Source: Saccoglossus kowalevskii
Lineage: Eukaryota; Hemichordata; Enteropneusta; Harrimaniidae
DNA: 30,926 bases
Direction: 5' to 3'
Assembly (NCBI RefSeq): GCF_000003605.2
Contig: NW_003119442.1
Location: 44,390 to 75,315 of the forward strand
Made by a program: the position numbers and the translations under genes. Shown here piece by piece: positions 1-11,176 of the stretch (position 1 is the first letter of the stretch; each line of letters opens with the position of its first letter). The notes beneath the pieces were generated by a model. The model saw nothing but the letters and a program-made list of their open reading frames with translations, was not told where the DNA came from and searched no databases.

Positions 1-729
1 TGGAATGTGAGAACAAAATATAATAAGGGTTTGTATTTTGGAGATTTTAATTTAAGAGTATGAATAATTAATTGTATTTGACCCAAAATAGCAATAATCC
101 ACATCATTATACATCAACTACTTTACTACTTCTAGTATATATATATCCTAATTTGCATAATTATTAGATGCATATATATATTTATTTGCTGATTTCCTTG
201 GTTCCTGGCGTTCTGACGAGTTATCGAATTTTTACAATGCAAAATGAACTACGTATATGAATTTGGAATGTTTTTAACAACAAAGCGTACAAGTTTCTAA
301 CATAACAGCAGAATTCAAAACTCTTCTATTGAAAATGTATTTTACATAATTTGTTCAGAAATTATAGGAATTAAAAAGTACATCATAGGTTTTGATGGTC
401 CTCTACTCCATCCCATCCCATCATTACCAGAATATACGGTCTTGAGCTTTGTTTTGAGTATGGCTCAGAACAAAATAAAAGATATCTTGAACCCCTTACG
501 CCCCTCCCCCAACAAAACTCAGTTATAGCAGAAATTATTTATCCTCAACGCTACATTTATATGTGCCTCTGAATAAACTAATCTTCAATGTACGATGTAT
601 TTTGGCAAAAATAAAGAAAATTAAAAAAAAACAATTAAACACATATTAAAAGTACAAAATTTGTCTTTCTTCAAAAATTTATGAAATTCTCATACAAATT
701 ATTTGTGGAGGACTTGTACGAAAAGTGGT
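1..729. other. AT-rich sequence, no gene seen
   Basis: Stops are dense in all frames and no exon-like block with good splice borders is visible. It contains A/T runs and short TA-rich stretches only. Confidence 0.6.
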
Positions 730-870
730 AAATAGTTCTTAATTCATCTCTGATTACGTTGCCACGTCAATAAATAGTTCTTAATTCATCTCTGATTACG
801 TTGCCACGTCAATAAATAGTTCTTAATTCATCTCTGATTACGTTGCCACATCGATAAATAGTACTGAATT
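730..870. repeat. Tandem repeat, 42-bp unit, about 3.3 copies
   Basis: Units start at 730, 772 and 814, with a partial fourth from 856. The first two units are identical. The third differs near its end (CCACGTC becomes CCACATCG). The fourth diverges after about 15 bases. Near-identity of the first units points to recent expansion. No coding potential is seen. Confidence 0.93.
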
Positions 871-2005
871 ACTAACAGGGATATAAAGATTCTGAATTAT
901 TCGTGAATTCATTCTGGGCATTTATTGACTTGATTACAGACAATGCCTTGCGCAAATTTCACCCAGAAATTCCACATTCCGCTCTCGCAATCGCGGACTT
1001 AGTCTTTTTTACAAGGTTTTGCCATTTTTGTGGTCACGTGGTAATTACGTAAACATTGACTCTCCAGTTTGTGCGAACTTGTCCCTCTATACTTAGGCTT
1101 TTGAAATATATATGCTAAATTACGGTTCTGAATGAGACAATAGACAGAGAATGCTTTAATCAAAAACGTCATCAAACCCTTCTCGCTACCTTAAAACATC
1201 ACAATCTTCACACATATTTGCACATATATTTGATATATGTCTACAACGCATATATAATACATTGTTTACATAAAATTTGAATACAAACTTACGTAATGCT
1301 TGTTTCACTTTAGCATCGATCCCTTACTCTACATACATTGTTTACATGAAATTCAGACGATTGCTAACGGCATGCTTTACGATCCACTGCTGTATATTAT
1401 ATCTTTTCACTTGTCTTTTTATTTTCTTACCCGAGATTGTTTAATTAATGGGCCTAAGTCTGATCTCTGCTCTTGTGTATTTGTTCCCACTTAAATATAT
1501 ACGCAGCCCTTAGTTTCAATTTATGTTTATCGTACCTCTCTTTCTGTAATTGACAAAAAGTCCTCATGAAGTGGAATTGCCCCAAAATAGGACAATGGTT
1601 AAAATAAATTAATTCATGTTAAACTCGCTCTTTCATTTTCACTGGACGGAATTTTCATCGTAAAGCTTTTGTTAAATCGGTATTATAATTTCTTGACAGG
1701 AAGCAATTATACTCCGGCACCTCAACCTTTGACGTATTGACGTATTAGTTTACGATAGGAAGGGCAGATAAATAGATAAGGGTTTGTAACTAGGGTGACA
1801 TATAAAGGTCTTGCTGATCATGAGAAATTGCGAGATCGGATTTATCGAAACCCAACAATCGTGATGTGTACAACGTATATACATCGCATGGGACCCATAA
1901 CAAATACAGTGTGCTATGCTTGTGAAACGATTCGCAATAGGGTGATTGCATTTGTCGCTTTTTGTTATCAAGCATCATTACATATGCACAAGTACTATAA
2001 ACATC
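871..2005. other. Non-coding stretch with a diverged 76-bp duplication
   Basis: No exon is supported. Two related segments start at 1258 and 1334, each beginning TACATTGTTTACAT and later sharing ATGCTT and GATCC blocks, so they look like an old tandem duplication with a 76-bp offset. Open frames overlap on both strands around 1790-2100, but they lack splice signals and recognisable protein content, and the 3' part of the + frame runs into a MITE. Confidence 0.5.
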
Positions 2006-2217
2006 TACTGTGGAATACTTTATTTTCACTGGAATTAATTTTCGCTGAAAAGGCTTTTTGGGCGTTTTGCTTGGAATTTATTTTCACTGATTTTTTATGA
2101 ATTTAATGTGAAATATAGGAAAAAAAGTATATTCGCTGGATTTTATTTTCACGGAATCATCCCTTCAGCGAAAATAGCGAAAATAAATTCCAAGCGAAAA
2201 TAAAGTATTCTACAGTA
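2006..2217 (+). mobile_element. MITE family A, copy 1
   Basis: This 212-bp element has terminal inverted repeats: TACTGTGGAATACTTTATTT at the left, and the complement of TACTGTAGAATACTTTATTT at the right. The ends coincide with TA, consistent with a TA target duplication as in Tc1/mariner-type non-autonomous elements (superfamily assignment is inference). Inside are further inverted GCGAAAATA and TTCACTGG motifs, so the element can fold into one long hairpin. It has no transposase. Orientation is defined by this copy. Confidence 0.9.
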
Positions 2218-2599
2218 TTTGGTTACAATATGTCTGATAACATCACTTATTTGCTTGCATTATGATATTGGGTTTCCATGGCTGCAGATGAGCGTCCATG
2301 ACGATCTCTAATTATGCTATTGGTCAAAACGAGTGTGATTGATAATGCTGCAGAGGTAAGAATTTCATACCATCACAGAGAACATGATATTGTTTGATTT
2401 CAGTGAGATCTTTCATCACATAGAATCTTACACATTGTGAAGGCATAAACCCTTATCTTTTTATCTACCCTTGTTGCTGTATTTTTAGGGGAAATAACTG
2501 TAATATTTTTTCTAGATCGCAATTCGATAGATCGCTTCCCAGAATTATTTTGCATTTTCAACTACCCACTAAAAGCATAGCTGTTCGAAATAGGGAGGC
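2218..2599. other. Spacer between MITE and inverted-repeat arm, no gene
   Basis: No coding exon or RNA gene is seen. It has no obvious counterpart beside the second MITE at 4987, where the gap is much shorter, so the outer symmetry of the 2.0-5.2 kb block is interrupted here. Confidence 0.5.
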
Positions 2600-3000
2600 C
2601 GAAATAGTTTGTCACTAACCATCTCCTTCCTGCCGGTTGGTCTTTGTCACGCTCCTCGCTTCCATGTTTTTTTTACAAAGTAAGCAATACATAATACCGG
2701 TAAAAGGGTTCTAATGTCGGCATTTGTTCAGCTAGCTTTAACACATTTACATCCCTATATACCACCGGTAAGTCGGGAATTAGGACTTGATATCTACCGG
2801 TATACCTATACTCGTATAGAAATCAATCAAGGTATCAGTGTACAAGCATGCCATTATTTCTCCATTTTGAAATCATTCACTTACTTCATGAATATTCATA
2901 AACTCTTACACATTTTTTCAAGTAGTAATTGTTTTACAATTTGGTAGCTATCGAAGTTAAGTCTACCCACAATGCATCAGTTCCAGTTTTAAGCTGATTT
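2600..3000 (+). repeat. Left arm of large inverted repeat
   Basis: This segment is reverse-complementary, with scattered substitutions and small indels, to about 4410-4860. Landmarks shared in inverted order include TTGGTCTTTGTCAC, the GAATATTCAT block, and GTCTACCCACAATGCATCAG near the inner end. Similarity fades after AAGCTGATTT. It contains TACCGGTA at 2695 and 2795, absent from the matching positions of the right arm. No protein is recognised. Confidence 0.88.
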
Positions 3001-4409
3001 AAGTGTTCTGCCTATGAGCGTGACTATTATTCAGCTAGTTTGCCATTCAAAGTATTCTTTCAGTACAATTTACAAAGAAAACAGAAAAATGTGCTGCAAA
3101 TTCGTCTTTATTCGCTTGACAGCATAACCGGATGAATAAAACATGTAAAAGATCAAAATATGATGCGTGCGCAATGAAACAAACAATTACATGATATATA
3201 GTGCATCGTATTTTATTGAGTGATTTGAACTGAAAATGAACTTTCTCGCAGTAAAAGTTGATTAGTTTTGTTACACTTGACATAAATACTGCATCATTGC
3301 ATATATTAATGTCTCAAACAAACAATTTCTATTGTTACCGTGGGAATACACCCTTATAAATATTAGATCTTTTAATCTAAGATAGCCCAGTAGACTTTAC
3401 ATATGCTTTCTATAGCATCCAACAAAGCAATGAGTAAGCTGATACATTTCACCATGGCAACTGATAATGGAAATCCTTATCATTAACAATTCCATGGTTA
3501 TCTAGGTTCCCCCCCCCCCTCTTCCATATACTATCCATCACTCAAATATTTTTTTTAATGCCAATATGCTGTAATCTGCATACACATCACCTCCCGGGAT
3601 GCATTATGAACGTATTGTTAATTGCACGTTAGATACACTTTCATTTTTGTGATATGTGCACGGAGGCAGCTAGTTCGACTGCCTTGTACGAATTTAAAGC
3701 GGGGGAGTCGTCACCTGCGCATGCATCAGATGGGCATAGCGTGTCGTTGTTTACAAACAAGCTTCTATCCATGAGCCTTTGCATTTTTAGCGTGTTTTGT
3801 TATCGTCGCTTAGGACTCAATTCCCACGCGTGCGCATGTGACGACCCTCTCGCTTTAAGAATAATGCCGTTTTATGTCTCAAGAATATTTCATTTGTTGG
3901 GATTTTTTTTTACTCATGTTTATTACCGGTAGCTATAACTTGCAAAATGATAAAACGTCTCAATGTATCCAGGAAACATTATCTTACCTATACTTTGAAT
4001 ATACTTGAGTATGGTCATTATTTTTTCAAATGGCTGCAGAAGTGTTTCATGTGAGAAACCGTTTTATCGCACACGTATTAGCTGTGAATTACCGGTATTT
4101 ATCATTCAAAAAAGTTCGGTGACCCAATATTTTCATTTCTAGAAAATGTTTTTCAGAAACCTACTCAATATCCTGTGTCTAGAAAAAATTACATGTACAA
4201 TGTTTTTGTTTTTTTGTATATTTGAACCGCTAATATTAATTTTTTCTTTATAGCGTGTGTGTTTTTTACAGTGTTATATAAACATACAATTTTTTTCAAA
4301 AATGAGGTTTTTTATTATTCCTAATAGCTTATAATAGAATAATCTCCTAGCATACAACAAAATAAGAACATTCTGTGGAACTGTAATCAAACCTCCTCAA
4401 ATTGACAAA
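3001..4409. other. Spacer inside the large inverted repeat
   Basis: No exon is supported. The AT-rich flanks of the spacer do not match each other. An imperfect hairpin with ACCATGG at its base lies at about 3452-3500, and an 11-nt C run lies at 3509-3519. The GC-richer centre (about 3655-3870) holds its own inverted repeat, listed separately. Two TACCGGTA octamers lie at 3924 and 4090. Confidence 0.55.
3692..3859. repeat. GC-rich inverted repeat with ~32-bp arms
   Basis: The left arm (3692-3725) contains TTTAAAGCGGG, GTCGTCAC and TGCGCATGC. The right arm (3828-3859) reads GCGTGCGCATG, GTGACGAC and CGCTTTAA, its imperfect reverse complement. About 100 bp separate the arms. The patch has more CpG than its surroundings. 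It may be the core of a small palindromic element. Its centre lies within about 50 bp of the centre of the flanking large inverted repeat. Confidence 0.8.
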
Positions 4410-4860
4410 ATCAGCTTAGAAATGGACTGATGCATTGTGGGTAGACTTAACTCGTATAGCTACTACAATAAAAAAACAATTACTACCGTAACTGAAACAA
4501 TGTTCTAACCATGCATGAGTTTATGAATATTCATGAATCAATTAGTAAAGTGAATGATTTTAAAATGGAGAAATAATTGCATACTTGGACACTGATACCT
4601 TGATTGATTTCTTTAATGGCTATACGAGTATAGGTATAGATATCAAGCCCTAATTCCTGACTTACTGGTAGGAATGCGTATGCATTAAAGCTAGCCGAAC
4701 AAATGCGCCATGAAGGATCCTTTTACCACCATTATGTGTTGCTTTCTTTGTAAAAAAAATGTGAAAGCGAGGACTCTGTGACAAAGACCAACAGGCAGAA
4801 GAGACATGATTAGTGACATAATACTTTGGTTCGTACTCCATACAATAATGGCCTCATTTG
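4410..4860 (-). repeat. Right arm of large inverted repeat
   Basis: This is the inverted counterpart of 2600-3000. From its inner end it carries GACTGATGCATTGTGGGTAG, then ATGAATATTCAT, the CGAGTATAGGTATAGATATC block, and GTGACAAAGACCAA near the outer end. Divergence from the left arm is substantial, so the duplication is not recent. Confidence 0.88.
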
Positions 4861-4986
4861 CATCCCCACAGGGGTCTCTCATCTTGCGTTTCTGAGAAAT
4901 ATATTTCCCTAATGTTCATACATGTCCCTATTTCCTCCTCTGATTTTATATTATCATTCATGGAACGTGCATTTCTGTTGATCCTA

Positions 4987-5198
4987 TACTGTAGAATACT
5001 TTATTTTCGCTTGGAATTTATTTTCTCTATTTTCGCTGAAGGTATGATTCCGTGAAAATATAATCCAGCGAATATACTTTTTTTTCCATATTTCACATAA
5101 AACTTATCAAAAATCAGTGAAAATAAATTCTATACAAAACGCCCAAAAAGCCTCTTCAGCGAAAATTAATTCCAGCGAAAATAAAGTATTCCACAGTA
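4987..5198 (-). mobile_element. MITE family A, copy 2 (inverted)
   Basis: This 212-bp copy has the same length as copy 1 but lies in the opposite orientation. It begins TACTGTAGAATACTTTATTT and ends with the complement of TACTGTGGAATACTTTATTT. The internal asymmetric segment (GCCCAAAAAGCC) appears as the reverse complement of copy 1. With copy 1 it brackets the inverted arms. Confidence 0.9.
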
Positions 5199-5871
5199 AG
5201 TAAAATATCTGATCCTGTATTTTAAGACTCAACATATATACACAAAATATTTTTACTTTGCAGCCTAAGCTATTTATTTGTTATAACTATGCACGTTAAC
5301 AACTTGACCACGTTGTGTAACAATGTTGCTTCTACAACTAATTACAACTGGCTGACACCTGTATATTTTGTGCATTTATGTATGTTCAAGCTAGTGCCAC
5401 CCCACTGTTGAGAAATCACGAGTGATCAAACAAGAATGACGACAGTTTGCAGAAGTTGAAAATTGCGCAGTGCAAACTACTGCATCAAATGTAGCGTACT
5501 GTTACAACTTTGTATCCATTTTCACCTAGACCTTCCATTACTTCCATAAACTTTTCCAAAATGTAAAAAAAATTATATTTATAAATGTTATAAGCACGAT
5601 CAACAAAATTACTTGGCTTTTATATTGAGCATCTACAATAACATGGTACCGCCATCAACTATGTAGTGTTTCACAAACTTCGACAATGACCGCTTGTGTC
5701 TGTGTGTTCGCTGTATGCGTGCGGCCCTAGCATCTAATTCAAAACAAAATTTGTTGTGGAATATCGTCTGTTTTTCGTCCCACTGCGCATATTGATCATA
5801 AAACCATGTAAGATTAAGAGGTCATTCCATGACAACTTGCGTCATGATATTGGTCATTTGACTTGCTGCTT
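5199..5871. other. AT-rich sequence, no gene seen
   Basis: No exon with splice borders or recognisable protein is seen. A short inverted pair (AGTTTGCA and TGCAAACT) lies at about 5446-5475. Confidence 0.5.
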
Positions 5872-5961
5872 TGTGATTGGTTTAAATACTAAGATCACTC
5901 ATAAATATGACAGATATCACATGCAACTCAAAATATATATATACAAACACTGTGAACAATC
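5872..5961 (+). repeat. Dispersed direct repeat, copy 1
   Basis: About 90 bp ending in GTGAACAATC match 10261-10350 closely in the same orientation. Both carry AAATACTAAGATCACTC and a tract of TA dinucleotides. The two copies differ at a few positions only, suggesting a family of dispersed repeats. Confidence 0.88.
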
Positions 5962-8900
5962 TTTTTGCTGATTAAAATTTAAGATTTTAAAAATAAAAGA
6001 ATATTAAAGAAAAATACCTAAACATGTGCAAAATTTCATCAAAATAAAATTTTCGTCACTAGCCATTTGCGCAGGCATTCACAAGGAGTTATTTTCCTGA
6101 GAACCACATAATTAAACAACTCACTGTGATTCCCTGTTCTAATTAGAATCACAGTAAAATTATAAATAGATTCACAATTTTCCCTGGAGAAATGAAATTT
6201 GTGAAAATGTTTTTTTATCCTGACATTCTCGGTATAGATTTGCCAATTATAGTTGAAAGTCAAAAATAAATCATGTGTTGAGCAAGTTTTATTTTAGAAA
6301 ATTATTACACAACTTTATTACACTGAACTATCATGATATATGGGATAGATTCTATTACAAGTAGTTTATACATAGATATAGCAGTTTACAGCTACCTTCT
6401 ACCTTGCCACTTCCACTTAGCCACTCAGGTTTATTTTCTATGTCAACAGCTATGAGTTTTTGTACATGCTAAACTGTTCAGTAAACGGAGACTGTCTAGT
6501 CTTGGGAAATCTGGAGGTAATGAGTTATAGCAATGAGACATCAATTTTAATTTCAATGCACATGCATTCATGCATGGCCGATTGAATTTTAAATCTTTTT
6601 TTTTCTTTTATGCAGAATATAATTTCAACTGATGAAATTCTTTTCATGTAATATTTTTCATTCTTTTAATGCGTATAAATTCCTCACTGCATACCAGATT
6701 TCATACTTCAGGGAAATTTAATTTTTATTTGTGCTTTCTCAAAGTTCAAAAAGAGTTTATAAGGTCATAATCAGATAAGCGTTCAAACGATGCATCACGC
6801 GAGATAACAACCAATCAATATCAGATGTCATGTGACATGAATTTGTACAGAATTGCTATCTTTTAAACCTTTTATGGTCGTATATTACGATACTGCATGG
6901 CCATCTTGAAATATATATATTTTGATTCTGATATCTCTATCTACTGAAACATGCGTAAAATGTCAAATAAACACTATTTATGTTATCACGACATACAATT
7001 TATTCCGATAATTTGTTATCTACTGGATGAAACATTAGGCTTCATTTTTATATTGATTCCAACATCAGTTGTGTTCATAACATCAATACAACAATTTTTT
7101 TTTTATTTAACAAAACCACAAATTTTGGGGTTTTTTCAAGCTTCAAGTTGTTTTATTATAAATAGACTATAGTTGGGTAATGACATTAATTAAGATTGTT
7201 GGGAACACTTCTCTTTCATTTTTTGTTAACTGTTCTTCAGACACTGCAGGGTTTCACTCGGTACATCCAGTACTGGTTTAGCATATAAAATATAATGACT
7301 GAAAAAAAATTGTTTCTGTTTCCCAAGATCAGTGAAGACAGTACGCTCTCCATTTAAAATGTCATAAAACACAACTTTTTTTTAATTATGATTCTTAATG
7401 AAAATTTAATTTGTCTTTTCATCTGAAAATCTAATAAATGCTCACATTCGTATTGATATACCGGTATGTGCTGCCCAGGAACATGAATATTCTATGGAGG
7501 GGGTGGGAGGTGGGGTGGTTAATTATTGGCTATGTGACATACAGTTTTTTTATAGCATTACCTCTGCTTGGCTGGAGTTTTCTCCATAACGCAAGGCTCT
7601 GTGCGATATGGCCTGGATTGGTGAATTATAAACAACCCGATTTTAAAATAAAAACCTAAAGAATAAATTATCAACTTTTTCAATCATTCATTTTTGGTGT
7701 CCTCATTGTACAACCGACCCAAATTCAACATAAGAGACAAAGGTTGCTAGGCAACCATTTGTTTGATGACATTGGTATGTTGGTGGGTGTATACTAATTA
7801 CTTTCTTCTTTTGTTTGGGGAGATGTTCTGCTGTGGCCGCAGCCATATTGAAGTGATAAAGAACAGGGCTACCTATGTCACTGAGTATTATAATCAACCA
7901 TAGCACTGTAATTGTTCTCCATTTGGTAAAACATTTAATAAAAAAATTTAACTACTATGATGAATTGATCTATAACAACTTGTATGCGATAACTTTAACA
8001 AATAATATATTTCTGCAATTAAATATTCCTTTTGTGCAATATATTACTTGTATGACTTTCATTATAACCACCTTGACGATATACTACTTGTTCCATATAA
8101 AACTTAATCCCCCCACAGGTTTGGGGTACATTTATCTGTTCATTTCCACCATAGGTGTGAAAAAGTTGCGTTGGGCTGGGCAGTGAAAAAAATAATCAAT
8201 GATAGCATAGTTCAGAGACAATCGGTAGATAAATATACCATAATTAGCATATCAATAGGTAACTTACAAGGGTGCGCTATTTTTTACCTCCATGTTTGGA
8301 CCAAGTAGGATACCGTCGGTAAATACGTAATGAATGGCCTGGAGACTTGATGTGTCTTGCTATTATTGTCTCATAGCTGTTGCCCGGTCAATGAAGTACG
8401 CTGCTACGCAAGAAGTAAAAGGAACAGGACCCTAGTTACTACACGATTTCAGCTTATGATTAAATTGCATTGTGACTTTGGATTACGTGTGTGTATGTGC
8501 CTCTAAAGCCCCTAAACGTGAAATTTTATCAAACTTTAACTTTTCTGCCCTTCTAAACTTATGTATTAAATTATTCAATTGCAAGATATGAATTATGAAT
8601 CAAATCAATGATTTACTAAATCTATGGTAGTATATCTGAGTTCTTTAGCGACTGTATTCTTGTACTACATCAATATTTGCTCCTTTAATAGAAGCACATT
8701 TAAGCAAAATATTGATTTGTTTTAATCACCTAGTCATTAAAATACTACTTATTTGACCACAGAAATAGCTTTGTAATTTCCATAAGCGCATGCATCTCTG
8801 ATTGAGCAAGTAGTATGGTATCGCACAGTATTGAGCATTTTTAACTGTGAGTATGTTAGCTGCTCCTAGTTTCCCACACTATTTTCTATTTATTTTAAGT

Positions 8901-9072
8901 ATGTGGACAATGAAACAAAACATTGAGGTCACACCTACATTCATAAATTGGAGATATTTATAAATAGCAAATTTCAATTTACAGAAAATCTGCAGAGTTT
9001 TACTTTTCAATTCATGGAACGTGACATTGTTGTTGTTTATTTAAAAAAAAAATCTATTTTTAGTCCTGTTTT
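5962..9072. other. Long AT-rich region without a supported gene
   Basis: No exon, tRNA or complete mobile element is supported in these ~3.1 kb. The only protein-like patch is a 73-codon frame at 7438-7659, with a hydrophobic run ending ALPLLGWS that resembles a TM4 segment of rhodopsin-family receptors. No flanking exons support it. One TACCGGTA lies at 7459. Confidence 0.5.
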
Positions 9073-9089
9073 AATATCTAATAATAATA
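9073..9089 (+). repeat. SINE target-site duplication, left copy
   Basis: It reads AATATCTAATAATAATA. The same 17 bases recur after the SINE tail, where CCGGTA is inserted after AATATCTA. Confidence 0.75.
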
Positions 9090-9425
9090 CACGGTCACTG
9101 GTAGCATAGTGGTTGTCGCATCAGACTCATGACCGGTAGACCCAAGTTCAAATCCTACCTTGGGCTGAACATCAAAGGGTCGGTCGACCCCTACCCTGGG
9201 TGAGTGTGCCACAGACTCAATGGGAAGGCCAATTCCTTGCATTTGACAGAGAGATGGACACACAGCCCTGTCATGTAGTCCCAAATAACATGAATACCGG
9301 TATGATAAAATGCACTATGTTTCAGTACTTGCAATATGCACATACAAAATAAAAAAGTCAGGAGAGACAACAGTGACACTCAATGTCCAGAACTGTCGCC
9401 TGGCACAAAAAAAATATTAAAAAAA
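9090..9425 (+). mobile_element. tRNA-derived SINE
   Basis: The head resembles a tRNA gene with an internal RNA polymerase III promoter: box A TAGCATAGTGG at 9102-9112 and box B AGTTCAAATCC at 9145-9155, at normal tRNA spacing. The anticodon position reads CAT, faintly like tRNA-Met. A non-tRNA body follows, then an A-rich tail at about 9405-9425. The flanks carry a 17-bp direct repeat, with a 6-bp interruption in the downstream copy. It is a retroelement moved by LINE machinery (family knowledge), not a functional tRNA, because the anticodon and acceptor stems do not pair. Confidence 0.85.
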
Positions 9426-9448
9426 AATATCTACCGGTAATAATAATA
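9426..9448 (+). repeat. SINE target-site duplication, right copy with 6-bp insertion
   Basis: It consists of AATATCTA, then CCGGTA, then ATAATAATA. Apart from the 6 extra bases it equals the left copy. The extra bases turn TA into TACCGGTA. Confidence 0.75.
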
Positions 9449-9900
9449 GTAAATGGAGTAAAATATTGCAGATTCAATTAGTGTTGTATACATGTCCGTA
9501 TAGCGGATATTTAAGTGTTAAACACTTCAGCAGCTGACCAAACTGTTTCTGTAATTGTCACCTGATATTGACATGTTTGTTTCAAATGAGGTGTCTGTTT
9601 CTTAATTCTGTTTTCAGACTCATGCCTACAGCATTGCGTGTTCAAATTTCACGCGGCGCGTGTCATGGGGTCAACCCATTGCCTACTCTGATCACACCAC
9701 AGCTGTGCCACTTTAGAAATCTGAAAATTTCATACCGGTAATTATACTTATTTTGATAATTTGTTTTACGTAAAGGATTCACGACTATTTCCATTAAAAA
9801 ACTCATTATACCTGCTTTTGCTGTTTGCTTGGATACCTTTGGTTGACCTCTGTCAGATTTGTTTATTTTGTGCGATATCTTCAATAATCTCTATTTTTGA
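9449..9900. other. Non-coding stretch
   Basis: No gene is supported. One TACCGGTA lies at 9733. Confidence 0.5.
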
Positions 9901-10260
9901 AGAATATTTTTGATGAAAATGCCATTTTTGACTTTTTCTTAAAAACCGCTACTCCAATTGATTTGATATACGTGTGTACCATTTTTGTCAAACAAAACAC
10001 CAAAAATTTACATTTGAACATGTCATCAACTCATTTTTCAGTGCATGTCTGAGACGACTTTATTCAAATTTTATATCAACATCACTCATATCTTGGGTTA
10101 TTGATACAGGTCATTTTGTATCATATCAACCGTTTCTCGGGTATACGATTGCATTTAAACTTGGTATGAACATCACACATGATGGATTGGTTATTGATGC
10201 ATGTCAGTTTGTTTTGTAATTTGATTCAAAATGGTTAACTGGTGTTTTGAATTGCCATTC
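9901..10260 (+). repeat. Degenerate repeat unit
   Basis: The segment from about 9917, AAATGCCATTTTTGACTT followed by a CTACTCCAATTGATTTGAT-like run, has an evident diverged relative at about 10613-10680 and a weaker one at 11250-11330, each with a CACTCATC and ATCAAACTT-like core. The pattern suggests an old repeat family with units a few hundred bases apart. Open frames here are chance products of the repeat. Confidence 0.45.
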
Positions 10261-10350
10261 TGTGATCGTTTGAAATACTAAGATCACTCTTAAATATGAC
10301 AGATATTACATGCAACACAAAATATATATATACAAACACTGTGAACAATC
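10261..10350 (+). repeat. Dispersed direct repeat, copy 2
   Basis: It matches 5872-5961 in the same orientation with few differences, for example CACTCTTAA in place of CACTCATAA. It ends in the same GTGAACAATC. Confidence 0.88.
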
Positions 10351-10677
10351 CTTTGAATACCTCAGTCTATCAACTTTTCTTAAAAAATTAACCAGTAAGA
10401 TATTTTAATGATTTAAAAAAAAAATTATCTTAATCTGCAACCACTGGAAAATTGTAGTTGGTCCAAAATTATTATAACAAGAATATTATTGAAAATTACA
10501 TGAAAAATGTGCGTTTCGGTTCTTAACCATTTCTCAGATATACCTTGACTGATTTTGTTCAAAGACAAGACAGTGCTGATATCGGTAAATGGTAAACAAT
10601 TTTAATTAGCATAAAAATGCTATTTTTCAACTTATACAGATTTCTCAAGATCCACTCATCTAATTTCTATCAAACTT

Positions 10678-11176
10678 ATATAATTAGAAATATTTACTGG
10701 GGTATTGCATATTGAGTGAATGACACACCATCATCTTATAACTAGTATTTGTATACAAAAATAAAATCATTGAAGGTTACTGAATACCATTTGCAATAAT
10801 GGTGGTCTGAAATGTTATCTCGCCATCTTGATTTTTCAGTTTGTGTTGTCAACTATATGAGAATGCATGTTGTGTAAAATAGTAAAAATATAAAGAATAT
10901 ATGAAAATAAAATTATTAGTAATGAAATCTGATATTCCTTTTTAAATATAAAGTCTCCTGCAAGCCTTAAGACGTACTTGTATAGTCAGATTTTCTGATT
11001 GACATATACCGGTAACATATCTGAGGTGTGTATTGATGTGCGACGTAGTGATATATCGTCAGGCCGAAATTCTGTCTCCATCCAGTATTGCCTTATTTAA
11101 TGTTGTTGCATATTAACATGATATCTTTAGAATGAGAATAGAAACAAATTATTCTGAAAAAATTAAATAAAAACAA
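10678..11176 (+). repeat. Large direct duplication, copy 1
   Basis: About 499 bp are repeated at 13644-14103. Shared landmarks in order are ACACACCATCATCTT, GTTATCTCGCCATCTTGAT, GCAAGCCTTAAGACGTACTT, ACATATACCGGTAACATATC and GATATATCGTCAG. Identity appears high. Copy 1 has an extra ~35 bases near its right end (around 11108-11145). No protein is encoded. It could be a non-autonomous element, although no terminal inverted repeats or target duplication could be fixed. Confidence 0.92.

Noticed and set aside
1750-2100. Overlapping open frames on both strands
   Set aside because: The 3' part of the + frame is MITE sequence and nothing in the peptide is recognisable.
9090-9162. A functional tRNA gene
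   Set aside because: Box A and box B are present, but anticodon and acceptor stems do not pair and the sequence continues into a SINE body with an A-rich tail.
9078-9379. Minus-strand open frames over the SINE
   Set aside because: They lie inside a tRNA-derived repeat with clear box A and box B; no protein meaning.
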